A stretch of DNA of 64,000 nucleotides, from contig JMRP01000001.1 in the NCBI GenBank assembly GCA_000708525.1, forward strand, positions 124,001-188,000, read 5' to 3'. A program made the position numbers and the translations under genes. The DNA is from Cyanobium sp. CACIAM 14 (lineage in GTDB: Bacteria > Cyanobacteriota > Cyanobacteriia > PCC-6307 > Cyanobiaceae). How positions within the stretch are numbered: position 1 is the stretch's first letter; each line of letters starts with the position of its first letter. The notes beneath the pieces were generated by a model that saw only the letters and a program-made list of their open reading frames with translations, searched no databases and was not told the DNA's origin. Shown here piece after piece: positions 35,101 through 43,455 of the stretch.

Positions 35101-35832
35101 ATGGCTGACCCGGAGCCGTCCCATTCCGATCTGCCGGCGCCTTACACCAGCCCCTGGGGCCAGCTGGGCACGGCCCTGCGGGCGGTGCTGGCGACCCTGA
35201 GGCTGAAGCTGCGGGAGCTGTGGCGTCGCAACGTCGAGGGGGACCTGTCGGTGCCTGGGTTCTGGCCGCGGAGTCTGGCCCCCCTGTTCTGGCCCCTGCT
35301 GCTGGCCCTGCTGCTGGCTCTGCCGCTGCTGCTGTGGCGGCTGCAGTCCCAGCGGCCAGGGGTGCCGGAGAAGGTCGTCCTGTCGCCACCCCATTCCGAA
35401 CCGGAGGCGACGGGTCCGGTCCCTGCATCCGAGCCCGCGGCCGTGACGGGTCCCATGGCCTCCCAGGCACCGGCCTCCTTGCCGGCATCCCCGTCGCCAT
35501 CCGCTCCGGCATCACCGCCGCCGGAGCCCCCGCCGCCGCCCACCCTCGAGCTCGATCCGCTGCTGGCGCTGCTCGCCGACGACGATCCCGACCATCTGAT
35601 CGCGTCGGCCCACCCCGAGCCCGCCGAAGGTCGCCTGGTGCTCACCATGACCTCGGCCTACACCCTTCAGGGCCCGGCCGGGAAGCGCCGCTGGGCCGAG
35701 CGCTGGCAGGCGCGGGCCCTGGCCCTGGGCTACCGGCGGCTGGAGCTGGTGGACGGCGACGGGCGGTTGCTGGCACGGGCCGCCCTGGTGGGTTCCGGCA
35801 TGATCCTGCTCGATCCCGGACCGCCAGCCTGA
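35101..35832 (+). CDS. Hypothetical single-pass membrane protein
   Basis: A 243-residue protein of unknown function. A cytoplasmic N-terminus (about 55 residues) leads into one membrane helix (SLAPLFWPLLLALLLALPLLLW, 57-80). A Pro/Ala/Ser-rich linker and a small C-terminal domain follow (DDDPDHLIASAHPEPAEGRLVLTM ... WAERWQARALALGYRRLELVDGDGRLLARAALVG). It resembles proteins encoded next to murF in picocyanobacteria, but I cannot name a family. It starts 22 bases after glgA and its stop shares one base with the murF start. Confidence 0.7.
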   Translation: MADPEPSHSDLPAPYTSPWGQLGTALRAVLATLRLKLRELWRRNVEGDLSVPGFWPRSLAPLFWPLLLALLLALPLLLWRLQSQRPGVPEKVVLSPPHSEPEATGPVPASEPAAVTGPMASQAPASLPASPSPSAPASPPPEPPPPPTLELDPLLALLADDDPDHLIASAHPEPAEGRLVLTMTSAYTLQGPAGKRRWAERWQARALALGYRRLELVDGDGRLLARAALVGSGMILLDPGPPA

Positions 35833-37340
35833 TGCACCTGACAGCCGCGTCGCTCCGCCAGCTCTGGGGGGAGCCGGTCAGGGCCCCGGGTGCGCCCGAG
35901 CCGGCCCCCATCGTTGCCGTAAGCACCGACAGCCGGGGTGAGCTGGGGGGCGCCCTGTTCGTGCCCCTGGTGGGGGAGCGCTTCGATGGCCATCGGTTCC
36001 TGGCGGATGCGCTGGCGGCCGGCGCCGTGGCCGCCCTGGCCCAGCGCGACCGGCTCGATCCGCCGGCAGCCCTCGACCTGGCGGCGGAGAGCGGTCGACC
36101 CATCTGGATCGTGGACGACACCCTGACGGCCTACCAGCAGCTGGCCCGCCTCTGGCGCCGGACCCTGAAGGCGCCGGTGGTGGCCGTGACAGGCTCGGCC
36201 GGCAAGACGACCACGCGCGAGCTGATCCGGGCGGCCCTGGCGCCCCTGGGGCCGGTGGTGGCCAGCAGCGGCAACGAGAACAACGACGTGGGGGCCCCCC
36301 TGACCCTGCTCAAGGCCGATGCGACCACCGCCGCCCTGGTGGTGGAGATGGGCATGCGGGGCCTGGGGGAGATCGAACGGCTCACCCGCTGCGCCGAGCC
36401 GGACGTGGCCGTGATCACCAACATCGGCACCGCCCACATCGGCCGGCTGGGCAGCCGCGAGGCCATCGGCCAGGCCAAGTGCGAGATCACTGCGGGCCTC
36501 CGGCCCGACGGGGTGCTGGTGGTGCCGGCGGGGGATCCCCTGCTGGAGCAAGCCCTGGCGGCGGTGTGGAGCGGCCGGGTGCTGCGGGTGGCCCTGGCCG
36601 ACGAGCAGGCGGCTTTTCCCGCCAGGCTGCCGCGGGCGGATCTGCTGGGCCGGCTCGAAGGGGGCGTGCTCACCCTGCCCGCCGGAACGGGGCGGCCCAC
36701 CGTGGGCGACGCGGACCTGCGCCTGAGTCTGCCGCTGGAGGGGCGTCACAACGCCCGCAATCTGCTGCTGGCGCTGGCGGTGGCCCTGCAGCTGGGGGTG
36801 TCTCCCCAGAGCCTCATGGATCTGGAGGTGGCCCTGCCCGGAGGCCGCGCCCGGCGCCTGCGCCTCGGGGGGGTGGAGCTGCTCGATGAGACCTACAACG
36901 CCTCGCCCGAGGCGGTGCTGGCGGCCCTCGACCTGCTGGCGGCCCCGGCGGCGGGCCGCCGCTATGCGGTGCTGGGCACCATGCTCGAGCTGGGGGAGCG
37001 CAGCCTGGAACTGCATGGCCAGGTGGCGGCGCGGGCCCGGGCTCTGGGCCTCGACGGCCTGCTGATCGTGGCTGCGGAGACCGAGGGGCAGGCGATGGCG
37101 GCGGCCGCCGCCGGACTGCCGCGGCTGGAGCGGGTGGCGTCGCCGGAGCAGGCGGCCGAGGTGCTGCTGCGGTGGCTGGAACCGGGCGACCGGGTGCTGC
37201 TCAAGGCCAGCCGGGGGGTGGCCCTGGAACGGCTGATCCCGTTGCTGGAGGCAGGCCTGGCGGCGGCCACCGACGGGGGCGGCTACAGGACCGCCCTGGG
37301 GCTGGAGCCCCTGCCCAGCAGCAGCGGCAGCAGCGCGTAG
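35832..37340 (+). CDS. murF: UDP-MurNAc-tripeptide D-alanyl-D-alanine ligase
   Basis: About 502 residues. MurF adds D-Ala-D-Ala to the peptidoglycan precursor in the cytoplasm. The ATP-binding loop is VVAVTGSAGKTTTRELIRAAL. ASSGNENNDVGAPLTLL is the MurF-type substrate block, and VITNIGTAHIGRLGSREAIGQAKCEI and DETYNASPEAVLAALDLLA are diagnostic. The ATG at 35832 overlaps the preceding stop (TGATG). Its 3' end overlaps a convergent membrane-protein gene by 58 bases. Confidence 0.95.
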   Translation: MHLTAASLRQLWGEPVRAPGAPEPAPIVAVSTDSRGELGGALFVPLVGERFDGHRFLADALAAGAVAALAQRDRLDPPAALDLAAESGRPIWIVDDTLTAYQQLARLWRRTLKAPVVAVTGSAGKTTTRELIRAALAPLGPVVASSGNENNDVGAPLTLLKADATTAALVVEMGMRGLGEIERLTRCAEPDVAVITNIGTAHIGRLGSREAIGQAKCEITAGLRPDGVLVVPAGDPLLEQALAAVWSGRVLRVALADEQAAFPARLPRADLLGRLEGGVLTLPAGTGRPTVGDADLRLSLPLEGRHNARNLLLALAVALQLGVSPQSLMDLEVALPGGRARRLRLGGVELLDETYNASPEAVLAALDLLAAPAAGRRYAVLGTMLELGERSLELHGQVAARARALGLDGLLIVAAETEGQAMAAAAAGLPRLERVASPEQAAEVLLRWLEPGDRVLLKASRGVALERLIPLLEAGLAAATDGGGYRTALGLEPLPSSSGSSA

Positions 37341-37696
37341 AGCAGCAGCAGGGCCAGATAGACGCTGCCGGCCACCGGATCGCGCTGGACGGTGATCTCC
37401 GCCAGGGAGCGGCGCTGCAGGCCGAGCCCCACCAGCAGCTCCGCCGCCAGCATGAGTGCCAGGGCGAGGCCTCCGCTGGCCAGGCGGGCACCCCGCCCCG
37501 CCCCGCGCAGCGGATGGCGCACCACATGGCGGGCCGCCAGCAGCATGGCCAGGGTCATCAGGGGCATCTCCAGCAACTCGGCCCCGCGCACCCCCAGCCG
37601 CGGCACCAGCAGGGTGATCCGCACGGCACCCAGCACGAACCCTGTCCCGAAGACCAGGAGGAAGTAGCTGACACCCGCCCGCAGGATCATCGGCAT
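37283..37696 (-). CDS. Hypothetical four-helix membrane protein
   Basis: A 137-residue hydrophobic protein with four likely membrane helices: SYFLLVFGTGFVLGAVRI, LEMPLMTLAMLLAARHVV, LALALMLAAELLVGLGL and VYLALLLLYALLPLLLG. A conserved pattern RAGVSYFLLVFGTGFVLG ... GVRGAELLE is seen in uncharacterised membrane proteins of various bacteria. No function is known. It overlaps the 3' end of murF in the opposite direction. Confidence 0.7.
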   Translation of the reverse strand: MPMILRAGVSYFLLVFGTGFVLGAVRITLLVPRLGVRGAELLEMPLMTLAMLLAARHVVRHPLRGAGRGARLASGGLALALMLAAELLVGLGLQRRSLAEITVQRDPVAGSVYLALLLLYALLPLLLGRGSSPRAVL

Positions 37697-37943
37697 CGTG
37701 GCCTTGGCCTCCGATGGGATTCTGGGGGGGTGCGGGGGGCCTCGCTGACGACGTCCGAGCCAGCGAGGGCGAAACAGGCGTCTCCTGCGGACATGGCAGC
37801 ATCCCTGCCTCCATTGATGACCGATCCGCCGGATGCCGGTTTCTTCCTATGTCTTTTGGTTCTCTTCCTTGGCGATTCCTTGTATTGACGAGAATCCTCT
37901 CTCTGGCTAGTCAATGAGCAAGGCGTGATCTGGGGAGGCTGTG

Positions 37944-38624
37944 ATGAAAAGGAAGGCCTTCGTTCTCTTGCTCTCGCTGGGTATGTTTCTGGCATGGGTG
38001 GATGGCGTTCACTCCCAGCCCGGTGGAGTCGGCGAGAGTGATGGGATGGGCCCGGGCATGATGGGCGGCTACGGAGAGGGAAACACACCTGGAAACAGGT
38101 TCGGGACGACTGATGGCATGGGCCCCGGAAGGATGGGTGGGTGGGTCCATGTTCCAGAAAGTCTGCCCGCCCCCAGAAATCCTGAGTGGCTGCGCCGGCT
38201 CAAGGGCATCCTGGCGCTGGAGCGGGAGTCGCTGGGCCAGTACGAGAGCGATCAGGCACGCTTCCATGCTCCGATGCCCTATGGGATGGTGATTGCGCAG
38301 GAGGCCAATCACATCCGCTGGATCGAAGGATTGATGACGGCCTACGGTCTGACATCCCCTGCGAAGTCAGCACCTGTCCTCATCAGGAACGGATCATTGG
38401 CGGAGGCCTACAAGGTCGCCAGGAAGATGGAAGCCGACCTCCTGCCCCGTTATGAATGGTTGGTCAGAAATGCCGAGGACGGCGACACGGCTCAGGTGCT
38501 GAATGCCATTCTCCTGCAGAGCCGATGGCATCTGGCGCTCTTCGAGCATGCCCTGAGGATGGGGCAGGGTGTTGGCTTCCGCAGGGGGGCCGGCATGATG
38601 GGTGGGGCCGATGCCGGCTTCTGA
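37944..38624 (+). CDS. Exported Met/Gly-rich protein with ferritin-like helical domain
   Basis: About 226 residues. A signal peptide (KRKAFVLLLSLGMFLAWVDGVHS) is followed by a Met/Gly-rich segment (GMGPGMMGGYGEGN and GMGPGRMGGW, residues about 35-68). A helical domain (75-210) then has paired acidic and histidine residues: LALERESLGQYESDQ, MVIAQEANHIRWIEGLM, ARKMEADLLPRYEWLV and LQSRWHLALFEHAL. This pattern is reminiscent of DUF2202/ferritin-like proteins. The tail again has GAGMMGG. Metal (perhaps copper) binding in the periplasm is inference. The ATG at 37944 has GGGGAGG five bases upstream. A TTGACG box lies at 37885. Confidence 0.65.
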   Translation: MKRKAFVLLLSLGMFLAWVDGVHSQPGGVGESDGMGPGMMGGYGEGNTPGNRFGTTDGMGPGRMGGWVHVPESLPAPRNPEWLRRLKGILALERESLGQYESDQARFHAPMPYGMVIAQEANHIRWIEGLMTAYGLTSPAKSAPVLIRNGSLAEAYKVARKMEADLLPRYEWLVRNAEDGDTAQVLNAILLQSRWHLALFEHALRMGQGVGFRRGAGMMGGADAGF

Positions 38625-38734
38625 ACCGGAATCCCTGCTGAACGGATGAATGGTCCTTGCAGCGAGCGCTCTGGTGGCCCAAGTCAGAATCGCCAGCACA
38701 CCATGGCCTGGCGAAACCCTCCTGACTCATCGGC

Positions 38735-39241
38735 TCACAGGCCGAGATCCGAGAGCCCCGGGTGGTCGTCGGGGCGCCTGCCGAGGGGCCAGCGGTACTT
38801 CCGGTCGCTTTCGGCAATGGGAAGATCGTTGATGCTGGCGATCCGCCTTTGCATCAATCCCCGATCGTCGAATTCCCAGTTCTCGTTGCCATAGGAGCGA
38901 TACCAGTGGCCGGAATCGTCGTGCCATTCATAGGCGAACCGCACCGCGATGCGATTCCCCTGACACGCCCACAATTCCTTGATCAGGCGGTAGTCCAGCT
39001 CCCTGGCCCACTTGCGCGTCAGAAACTCCTGGATCGCTTCACGACCTGTCAGGAACTCAGCCCGGTTGCGCCAGCTGCTGTCCGGCGTATAGGCCAGGGA
39101 GACGCGCTGGGGATCGCGGCTGTTCCAGGCGTCCTCCGCCAGCCGCACCTTCTGCGTGGCCGTTTCGCTCGTGAACGGCGGCAGCGGCGGGCGGGGCTGT
39201 TCGGCCGGTTCCATCGAGGTGCTCTCTGGGTGCTCTGGCAT
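38735..39241 (-). CDS. DUF1348 / nuclear transport factor 2-like protein
   Basis: About 168 residues. After a Pro-rich start it matches the DUF1348 (NTF2-like) family, with [65 protein letters not shown] and [31 protein letters not shown]. These are small cone-shaped proteins of unknown, possibly enzymatic, role. I used the ATG at 39241; one at 39214 is equally possible. It is divergent from the MscS gene at 39334. Confidence 0.85.
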   Translation of the reverse strand: MPEHPESTSMEPAEQPRPPLPPFTSETATQKVRLAEDAWNSRDPQRVSLAYTPDSSWRNRAEFLTGREAIQEFLTRKWARELDYRLIKELWACQGNRIAVRFAYEWHDDSGHWYRSYGNENWEFDDRGLMQRRIASINDLPIAESDRKYRWPLGRRPDDHPGLSDLGL

Positions 39242-39333
39242 GCCCAACCTGTCAGTGGATCGTCTGCCGCGCCACAGCCGCTGACCTTTCCCATCGCTGC
39301 CGGAGAATCGTGGGCAGCCCAGGAGAGCGAGGC

Positions 39334-41004
39334 ATGGCTGAGCGCCGCCCGTCCACACCCAGCCTCCCGCCGGCCCTGCTCCTCTCCCTGGCGCTTGGCC
39401 TGCTTCTGGCCCTGCCGGCTCCCTTCGCCCTTGCCTCCACGGACGACGGCGTCAAGGGCGCCGCAGCGGCATCGCCCGTCGCGGGCTGTGTCACCCCGCC
39501 CCGGTTCATCACCCTCGAGGGCCGCAAGGTCCTGGAAATCCGCCGGGCTCCTGGAGCCCAGCGGCTCGACGACTACGTGCTCCGCGGTGAGCAGCGCCTG
39601 CAGCAGCTGGCGGAGGACCACACCTTCGCTCCCTCCCAGCTCGTCCTGCGGGACGAGCCTCCATACTCCCTGATCGTCATCCAGGAGAGGGACGGGAACC
39701 TCGTCCCCGTGATGGCGGTGGAGGAGAGGTCGGCCGCCTGTTTCGGCCTCACCCGCCAGCAACTGGCGAGCCGCTACCGCGACAGCCTGAGCCAGGCGAT
39801 CACTGCCTACCGCAGCAGCCACACCCTTGCCTCCTGGCTGAAGGGAACGGCGCTGTCGGCCCTGGTGCTGGGGTTCTACATCCTCTGGCTGCGGACCCAG
39901 GGGCAGATCAACGCATGGCTGCGCAGGAAGATCGCCCAGCGACCGCGCTTCCTTCTGCAGCGACTGGGCCGGCTCGGGGTCGGCGCCTTCGTGGACCCGG
40001 ACCAGGTGCGCCAGCTGGTCCAGCGCCTGCGTCAAGGCATCCACTGGAGCGTGGTGGCGCTGATCAGTTACCTGCTGATCCCCCTGCTTCTCGGCTTCTT
40101 CCCTCCCACCCAGGGCATCGCCGCGGGCCTGCGGGGCCAGATCCGGGATCTCGTGCTCGGCTTCTTCGGTGGTGTGGTGCAGGCGATTCCCAACCTGCTC
40201 TCGATCCTGGTGATCCTGGCGATCACCGTGGTGTTGATCCGCGCCAGCAATGCCTGGTTCCGTGCGGTGGACGGCGGGCGCATCCGCATCCCCGGCTTCT
40301 ATCAGGAATGGGCGCTGCCCACCGCCCGGCTGGCGGCGATTCTGCTCTCCCTGGCGGGCCTGGCGGCAGCCTTCCCCTACATCCCCGGCTCCGGGAGCAA
40401 GGTGTTCCAGGGCGCCGGCCTGCTGGTGGGGGTGCTGGCGGCGCTCGGCTCGAGCGCCATCGCCACCAACGTGATCAGCGGCCTGATGCTCATCTACACC
40501 CGGGCCTTCCGCGAGGGCGACCGGGTGGAGATCAACGGCGTGCTGGGGGTGGTGCAGGACCGCGCCCTGCTGGTGACCCGGCTGCAGACGCCCCGCAACG
40601 AACTGGTGAGCATTCCCAACGCCACCGTGATCGGCGCCTCGGTGGTGAACTTCAGCTTCTCGCGCCGGGAGATCGCCCAGCCGGTGGCGCTGGCCACCAC
40701 GATCACCATCGGCTATGACGTGCCGTGGCGTCAGGTGCACGAACTGATGCTCAACGCGGCCCGCAGCGTGAGCGGCATCACCGACGAGATCGAGCCGTTC
40801 GTGCTCCAGACCTCCCTCAACGACTTCCACATCAGCTACGAGCTGAACGCCTACGTGCGGGATCCGGCCACGTACCGCGAGACCCTCTCGGAGGTGCTGG
40901 CCGCCCTGCAGGACCAGTTCGCGGCCGCCGATGTGGAGATCCTTTCGCCCGGCTACCACGCCATCCGCAACGGCAACCCGAGCACGGTGCCGAAGTCCTC
41001 CTGA
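39334..41004 (+). CDS. MscS-family mechanosensitive ion channel
   Basis: About 556 residues. An N-terminal signal-like helix and a soluble periplasmic domain (to about 165) are followed by four to five membrane helices. The conserved pore helix and MscS beta domain come next: [83 protein letters not shown] in short blocks. It releases solutes on hypo-osmotic shock. The alpha/beta C-terminal domain is present and the gene is complete. A second, different MscS homologue lies at 51125. Confidence 0.9.
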   Translation: MAERRPSTPSLPPALLLSLALGLLLALPAPFALASTDDGVKGAAAASPVAGCVTPPRFITLEGRKVLEIRRAPGAQRLDDYVLRGEQRLQQLAEDHTFAPSQLVLRDEPPYSLIVIQERDGNLVPVMAVEERSAACFGLTRQQLASRYRDSLSQAITAYRSSHTLASWLKGTALSALVLGFYILWLRTQGQINAWLRRKIAQRPRFLLQRLGRLGVGAFVDPDQVRQLVQRLRQGIHWSVVALISYLLIPLLLGFFPPTQGIAAGLRGQIRDLVLGFFGGVVQAIPNLLSILVILAITVVLIRASNAWFRAVDGGRIRIPGFYQEWALPTARLAAILLSLAGLAAAFPYIPGSGSKVFQGAGLLVGVLAALGSSAIATNVISGLMLIYTRAFREGDRVEINGVLGVVQDRALLVTRLQTPRNELVSIPNATVIGASVVNFSFSRREIAQPVALATTITIGYDVPWRQVHELMLNAARSVSGITDEIEPFVLQTSLNDFHISYELNAYVRDPATYRETLSEVLAALQDQFAAADVEILSPGYHAIRNGNPSTVPKSS

Positions 41005-41157
41005 AGGCCGGATCGGGACGTCCGCCCTCGCCCTGCGAGCCCGGCAGACCACCGCGGCCCCACGCAACGAAAGAACAGCAAGTGATCCCCACCGACGGAT
41101 CCATCCTTACGGTTGCTCTCTGGGGCTCACCCCAGGCTCACCATGCCGGATCTCGCC

Positions 41158-41760
41158 ATGAAGCTCGCCAGGATCCCCTCCGTCTCCGCGAAGACTCTGC
41201 TCGCCACCCTCGGGGCCCTGCTCCTCGGCGGAACGATGGGCGCGACGGCAAGCCCGGTGCAGGCTGCCCCGCGTTCGATCTACGGCTTCGGCTGTTTCCG
41301 GGCCGCGGGCAACTACTACCTCGGGCTCGGCCCCATGGCGCAGCCCTCCGGCAGCGTCGCCATGAATCCCTCCTCGGTGCCCCCGCTGAAGGGCTCCGGC
41401 TCAGTGGCCGTGGCGCGCATCACCTCCTCGATCGGCAGCTACGCGGTGGATCGGCGCTGCTCCACCATCGCCACCCGCCTCACCAACCTGGCGATGGCCA
41501 CGGGCAATGCCACGCCCACCGGCATCATCAACCTCACCAGGTTTCTGGTTCCCGGGCAGATCGGTGAGCAGCAGGTGATCGCCATCGACCGGCTCACGCT
41601 CGGCGACGTCGTGGCCACCGTCGGCAACGGCATGACGGCCCAGCAGGCCCTGGACGTCTTCGGGCGCCGGATCCGTCGCGTCGCGGCGCGCCAGGCCGTC
41701 GCCGAGGCCCTCCAGGATGGCGACATCGTGATCTTCGAGTTCGTCGAGATCCGCCGCTAG
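41158..41760 (+). CDS. Exported hypothetical protein
   Basis: About 200 residues. A signal peptide (MKLARIPSVSAKTLLATLGALLLGGTMG, cleavage near VQAAP) precedes a soluble periplasmic domain. That domain has SIYGFGCFRAAGNYYLGLGPMAQP, VARITSSIGSYAVDRRCSTIATRLTNLA and the late LQDGDIVIFEFVEIRR. Two cysteines (in GFGCF and RRCST) could form a disulfide. No family is recognised. A start at 41143 would add five residues. It lies about 150 bases after the MscS gene on the same strand. Confidence 0.65.
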   Translation: MKLARIPSVSAKTLLATLGALLLGGTMGATASPVQAAPRSIYGFGCFRAAGNYYLGLGPMAQPSGSVAMNPSSVPPLKGSGSVAVARITSSIGSYAVDRRCSTIATRLTNLAMATGNATPTGIINLTRFLVPGQIGEQQVIAIDRLTLGDVVATVGNGMTAQQALDVFGRRIRRVAARQAVAEALQDGDIVIFEFVEIRR

Positions 41761-41986
41761 GGACGCTCCGGATCGGGCCGCGATGGTGCCAGTGGCCTTG
41801 AGGCCTCGGTGCTTCCGCCGCCCAGGGGCGGGAATAGCCTGCGCTGGCCCATCGCCGTGCCATGGACAGATTCGACGGTGCTGAAGACGGCGCCGGGGCG
41901 CCTGGCCGGGACGACGCCACGGCTCTGCCCCTGCCGTTTCCCGGTTCCTCAGCGCCGTGCCGCTCGCTCCGGCGGAGGCCGGGCTG

Positions 41987-42709
41987 ATGCCACGGCTCCC
42001 CGCTGCCGTTCCCAGGCGCCCCAGCTGGGTGGAACGGCAGCGGCAGCGCCGGCGCTCGCCGCTTCTGCGTCTGCTGGATCAGTCCTTCGGGCTCCGTCTG
42101 CTGCTGGCGGCCGCCGCCGCCACCGCCGCCCTCGGCGCCGTGAACCGCTTCGAGCAGTGCCGGGATCGGGGCTTCGCCCGAGGCTGTCTCTGGCAGGACG
42201 CCGGCGGCGTGGTGGACGTGGCCAACCTGGAGGCCTTCAGCATCGTGACGGCCGCGTTCCTCTACATCCTGGAGGGCGGAAAGCGCCGCCAGCGGGAGCA
42301 CCAGCATGCCCATGAGGTGATCCTTTCCTGCCAGCAGGCCGGAGTCCGCTATGCCCCGGCCCGCAACGATGCCCTAGAGCTGCTCAGTCGCGCCGGCCTG
42401 AACTTCCATGGCTGGGACCTGAGCGGCATCGACCTCGACCAGATCCGGATCCCCGGCGCCCTCTGGCAAGGCGTGAACCTCTCGGGCAGCACCCTGCGGA
42501 CGACCAACCTGCGCCGGGTGGATCTGGCTGGGGCCGACCTGCGCCGGGCCGATCTCAGCGGCGCCGACCTGCGCGACGCTGATTTACGGGGTGCCGATCT
42601 TCGCGAAGCCGATCTCAGAGGCGCCGATCTGCGCGGCGCCCTGCTGGAGGGTGCAGAACTCCAGGGCGCCGTGCTCACGGACTGCCGGCTGGAGACACCG
42701 AACCGGTAG
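41987..42709 (+). CDS. Pentapeptide-repeat membrane protein
   Basis: About 240 residues. Two hydrophobic helices (LRLLLAAAAATAALGAV and LEAFSIVTAAFLYILEGG, residues about 38-100) precede a basic linker and at least twelve tandem pentapeptides of the A(D/N)LXX type. Examples are LAGADLRRADLSGADLRDADLRG and then READLRGADLRGALLEG, at about 165-235. The repeats should form a right-handed quadrilateral beta-helix in the cytoplasm. The ATG at 41987 has GGAGG eight bases upstream; the GTG at 41957 lacks this. Such proteins are common in cyanobacteria and their function is mostly unknown. Confidence 0.8.
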   Translation: MPRLPAAVPRRPSWVERQRQRRRSPLLRLLDQSFGLRLLLAAAAATAALGAVNRFEQCRDRGFARGCLWQDAGGVVDVANLEAFSIVTAAFLYILEGGKRRQREHQHAHEVILSCQQAGVRYAPARNDALELLSRAGLNFHGWDLSGIDLDQIRIPGALWQGVNLSGSTLRTTNLRRVDLAGADLRRADLSGADLRDADLRGADLREADLRGADLRGALLEGAELQGAVLTDCRLETPNR

Positions 42710-42836
42710 ACCTGCCCCCTGCGTGCTTCGCTGCCTCGCCGGGGGGCTCGCCTTACGGTGACCAGACGAACCTCGGCCCTGGCGGCCTTTCCCACCCCAT
42801 GCTTCCGTCCGGGCTTCCAGGCCCTCTCGGGCATCC

Positions 42837-43335
42837 ATGACCACAGGCCCTTCCTCCGCGGCGGCCTCCTGGGTCGCCTCTGTGCGGGAGCGCCGCCGGC
42901 ACGCTGGGCCCCGGCCCAGACGTGCCCATGTGGAGGCGCAGGCCTCGGAACCCGGCAGCGAGGAGGAGCGTCTCTTCGCCGAGGCGGTGCGCAACCTGTT
43001 CGCCCATCGGGAGGACATCCACTGGGCTCGCTACAACGCTGCCTCCCGTCCCGTCGTCGTGGAGGGCCAGGGGGCGGTGGCGGATCCCCGGGGCATCGGC
43101 GAGCGGCGGGCCGCGCTCAAGGAGGTACTCGGAGGCGCGGCTGCAGGCCTTGACCCCAGTGGCGACCATGCCGGGGGCGGCCGTTCCCGGCGGGACCACC
43201 CTGCCGACCTGGAGCCGCTGCTGCGCTCCCTCGCCGAGATCGCCGCCGAACTGGTCGGCGTGGGCATCGGTCTGGGCGTCAAGGGCGTGCGCTGTCGGGG
43301 CAGGGATCCCCTGGCCTGCACGGCCAGCTCCCTTC
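42837..43335 (+). pseudogene. Fragment resembling the N-terminus of a CtpI-type metal-transporting P-type ATPase
   Basis: The frame from the ATG at 42837 reads as a plausible protein to about 43335 and then runs into the antisense-like frame of the glgP start without a stop of its own. The blocks RRAHVEAQASEPGSEEERLF, AVRNLFAHREDIHWARYNAAS, RPVVVEGQGAVADPRGI and HPADLEPLLRSLAEIAAELVGVGIGLG resemble the degenerate heavy-metal-associated repeats at the N-terminus of CtpI-like P-type ATPases. The rest of such an ATPase (DKTGT and the like) is missing. It is most likely a remnant left by a deletion joining two genes. The family call is from memory of the motif and is moderate at best. Confidence 0.4.
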
Positions 43336-43455
43336 CCATCGTCCCAGCATGGCTCGGATCGCCGGCCTTCCCGCTGAGGGCCGAGGGCGTCTCCTGCCTC
43401 CGGAGCGTTCCTCAACCCAGCCGCAACAGCCTGATGAAGGTTCCCGCGGCGGGCC

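Noticed and set aside
37885-37913. TTGACG / TAGTCA as the promoter of the Met/Gly-rich protein gene
   Set aside because: The -35 box is good and the spacing is 17 bases, but the -10 match is poor, so it was not listed as a separate feature.
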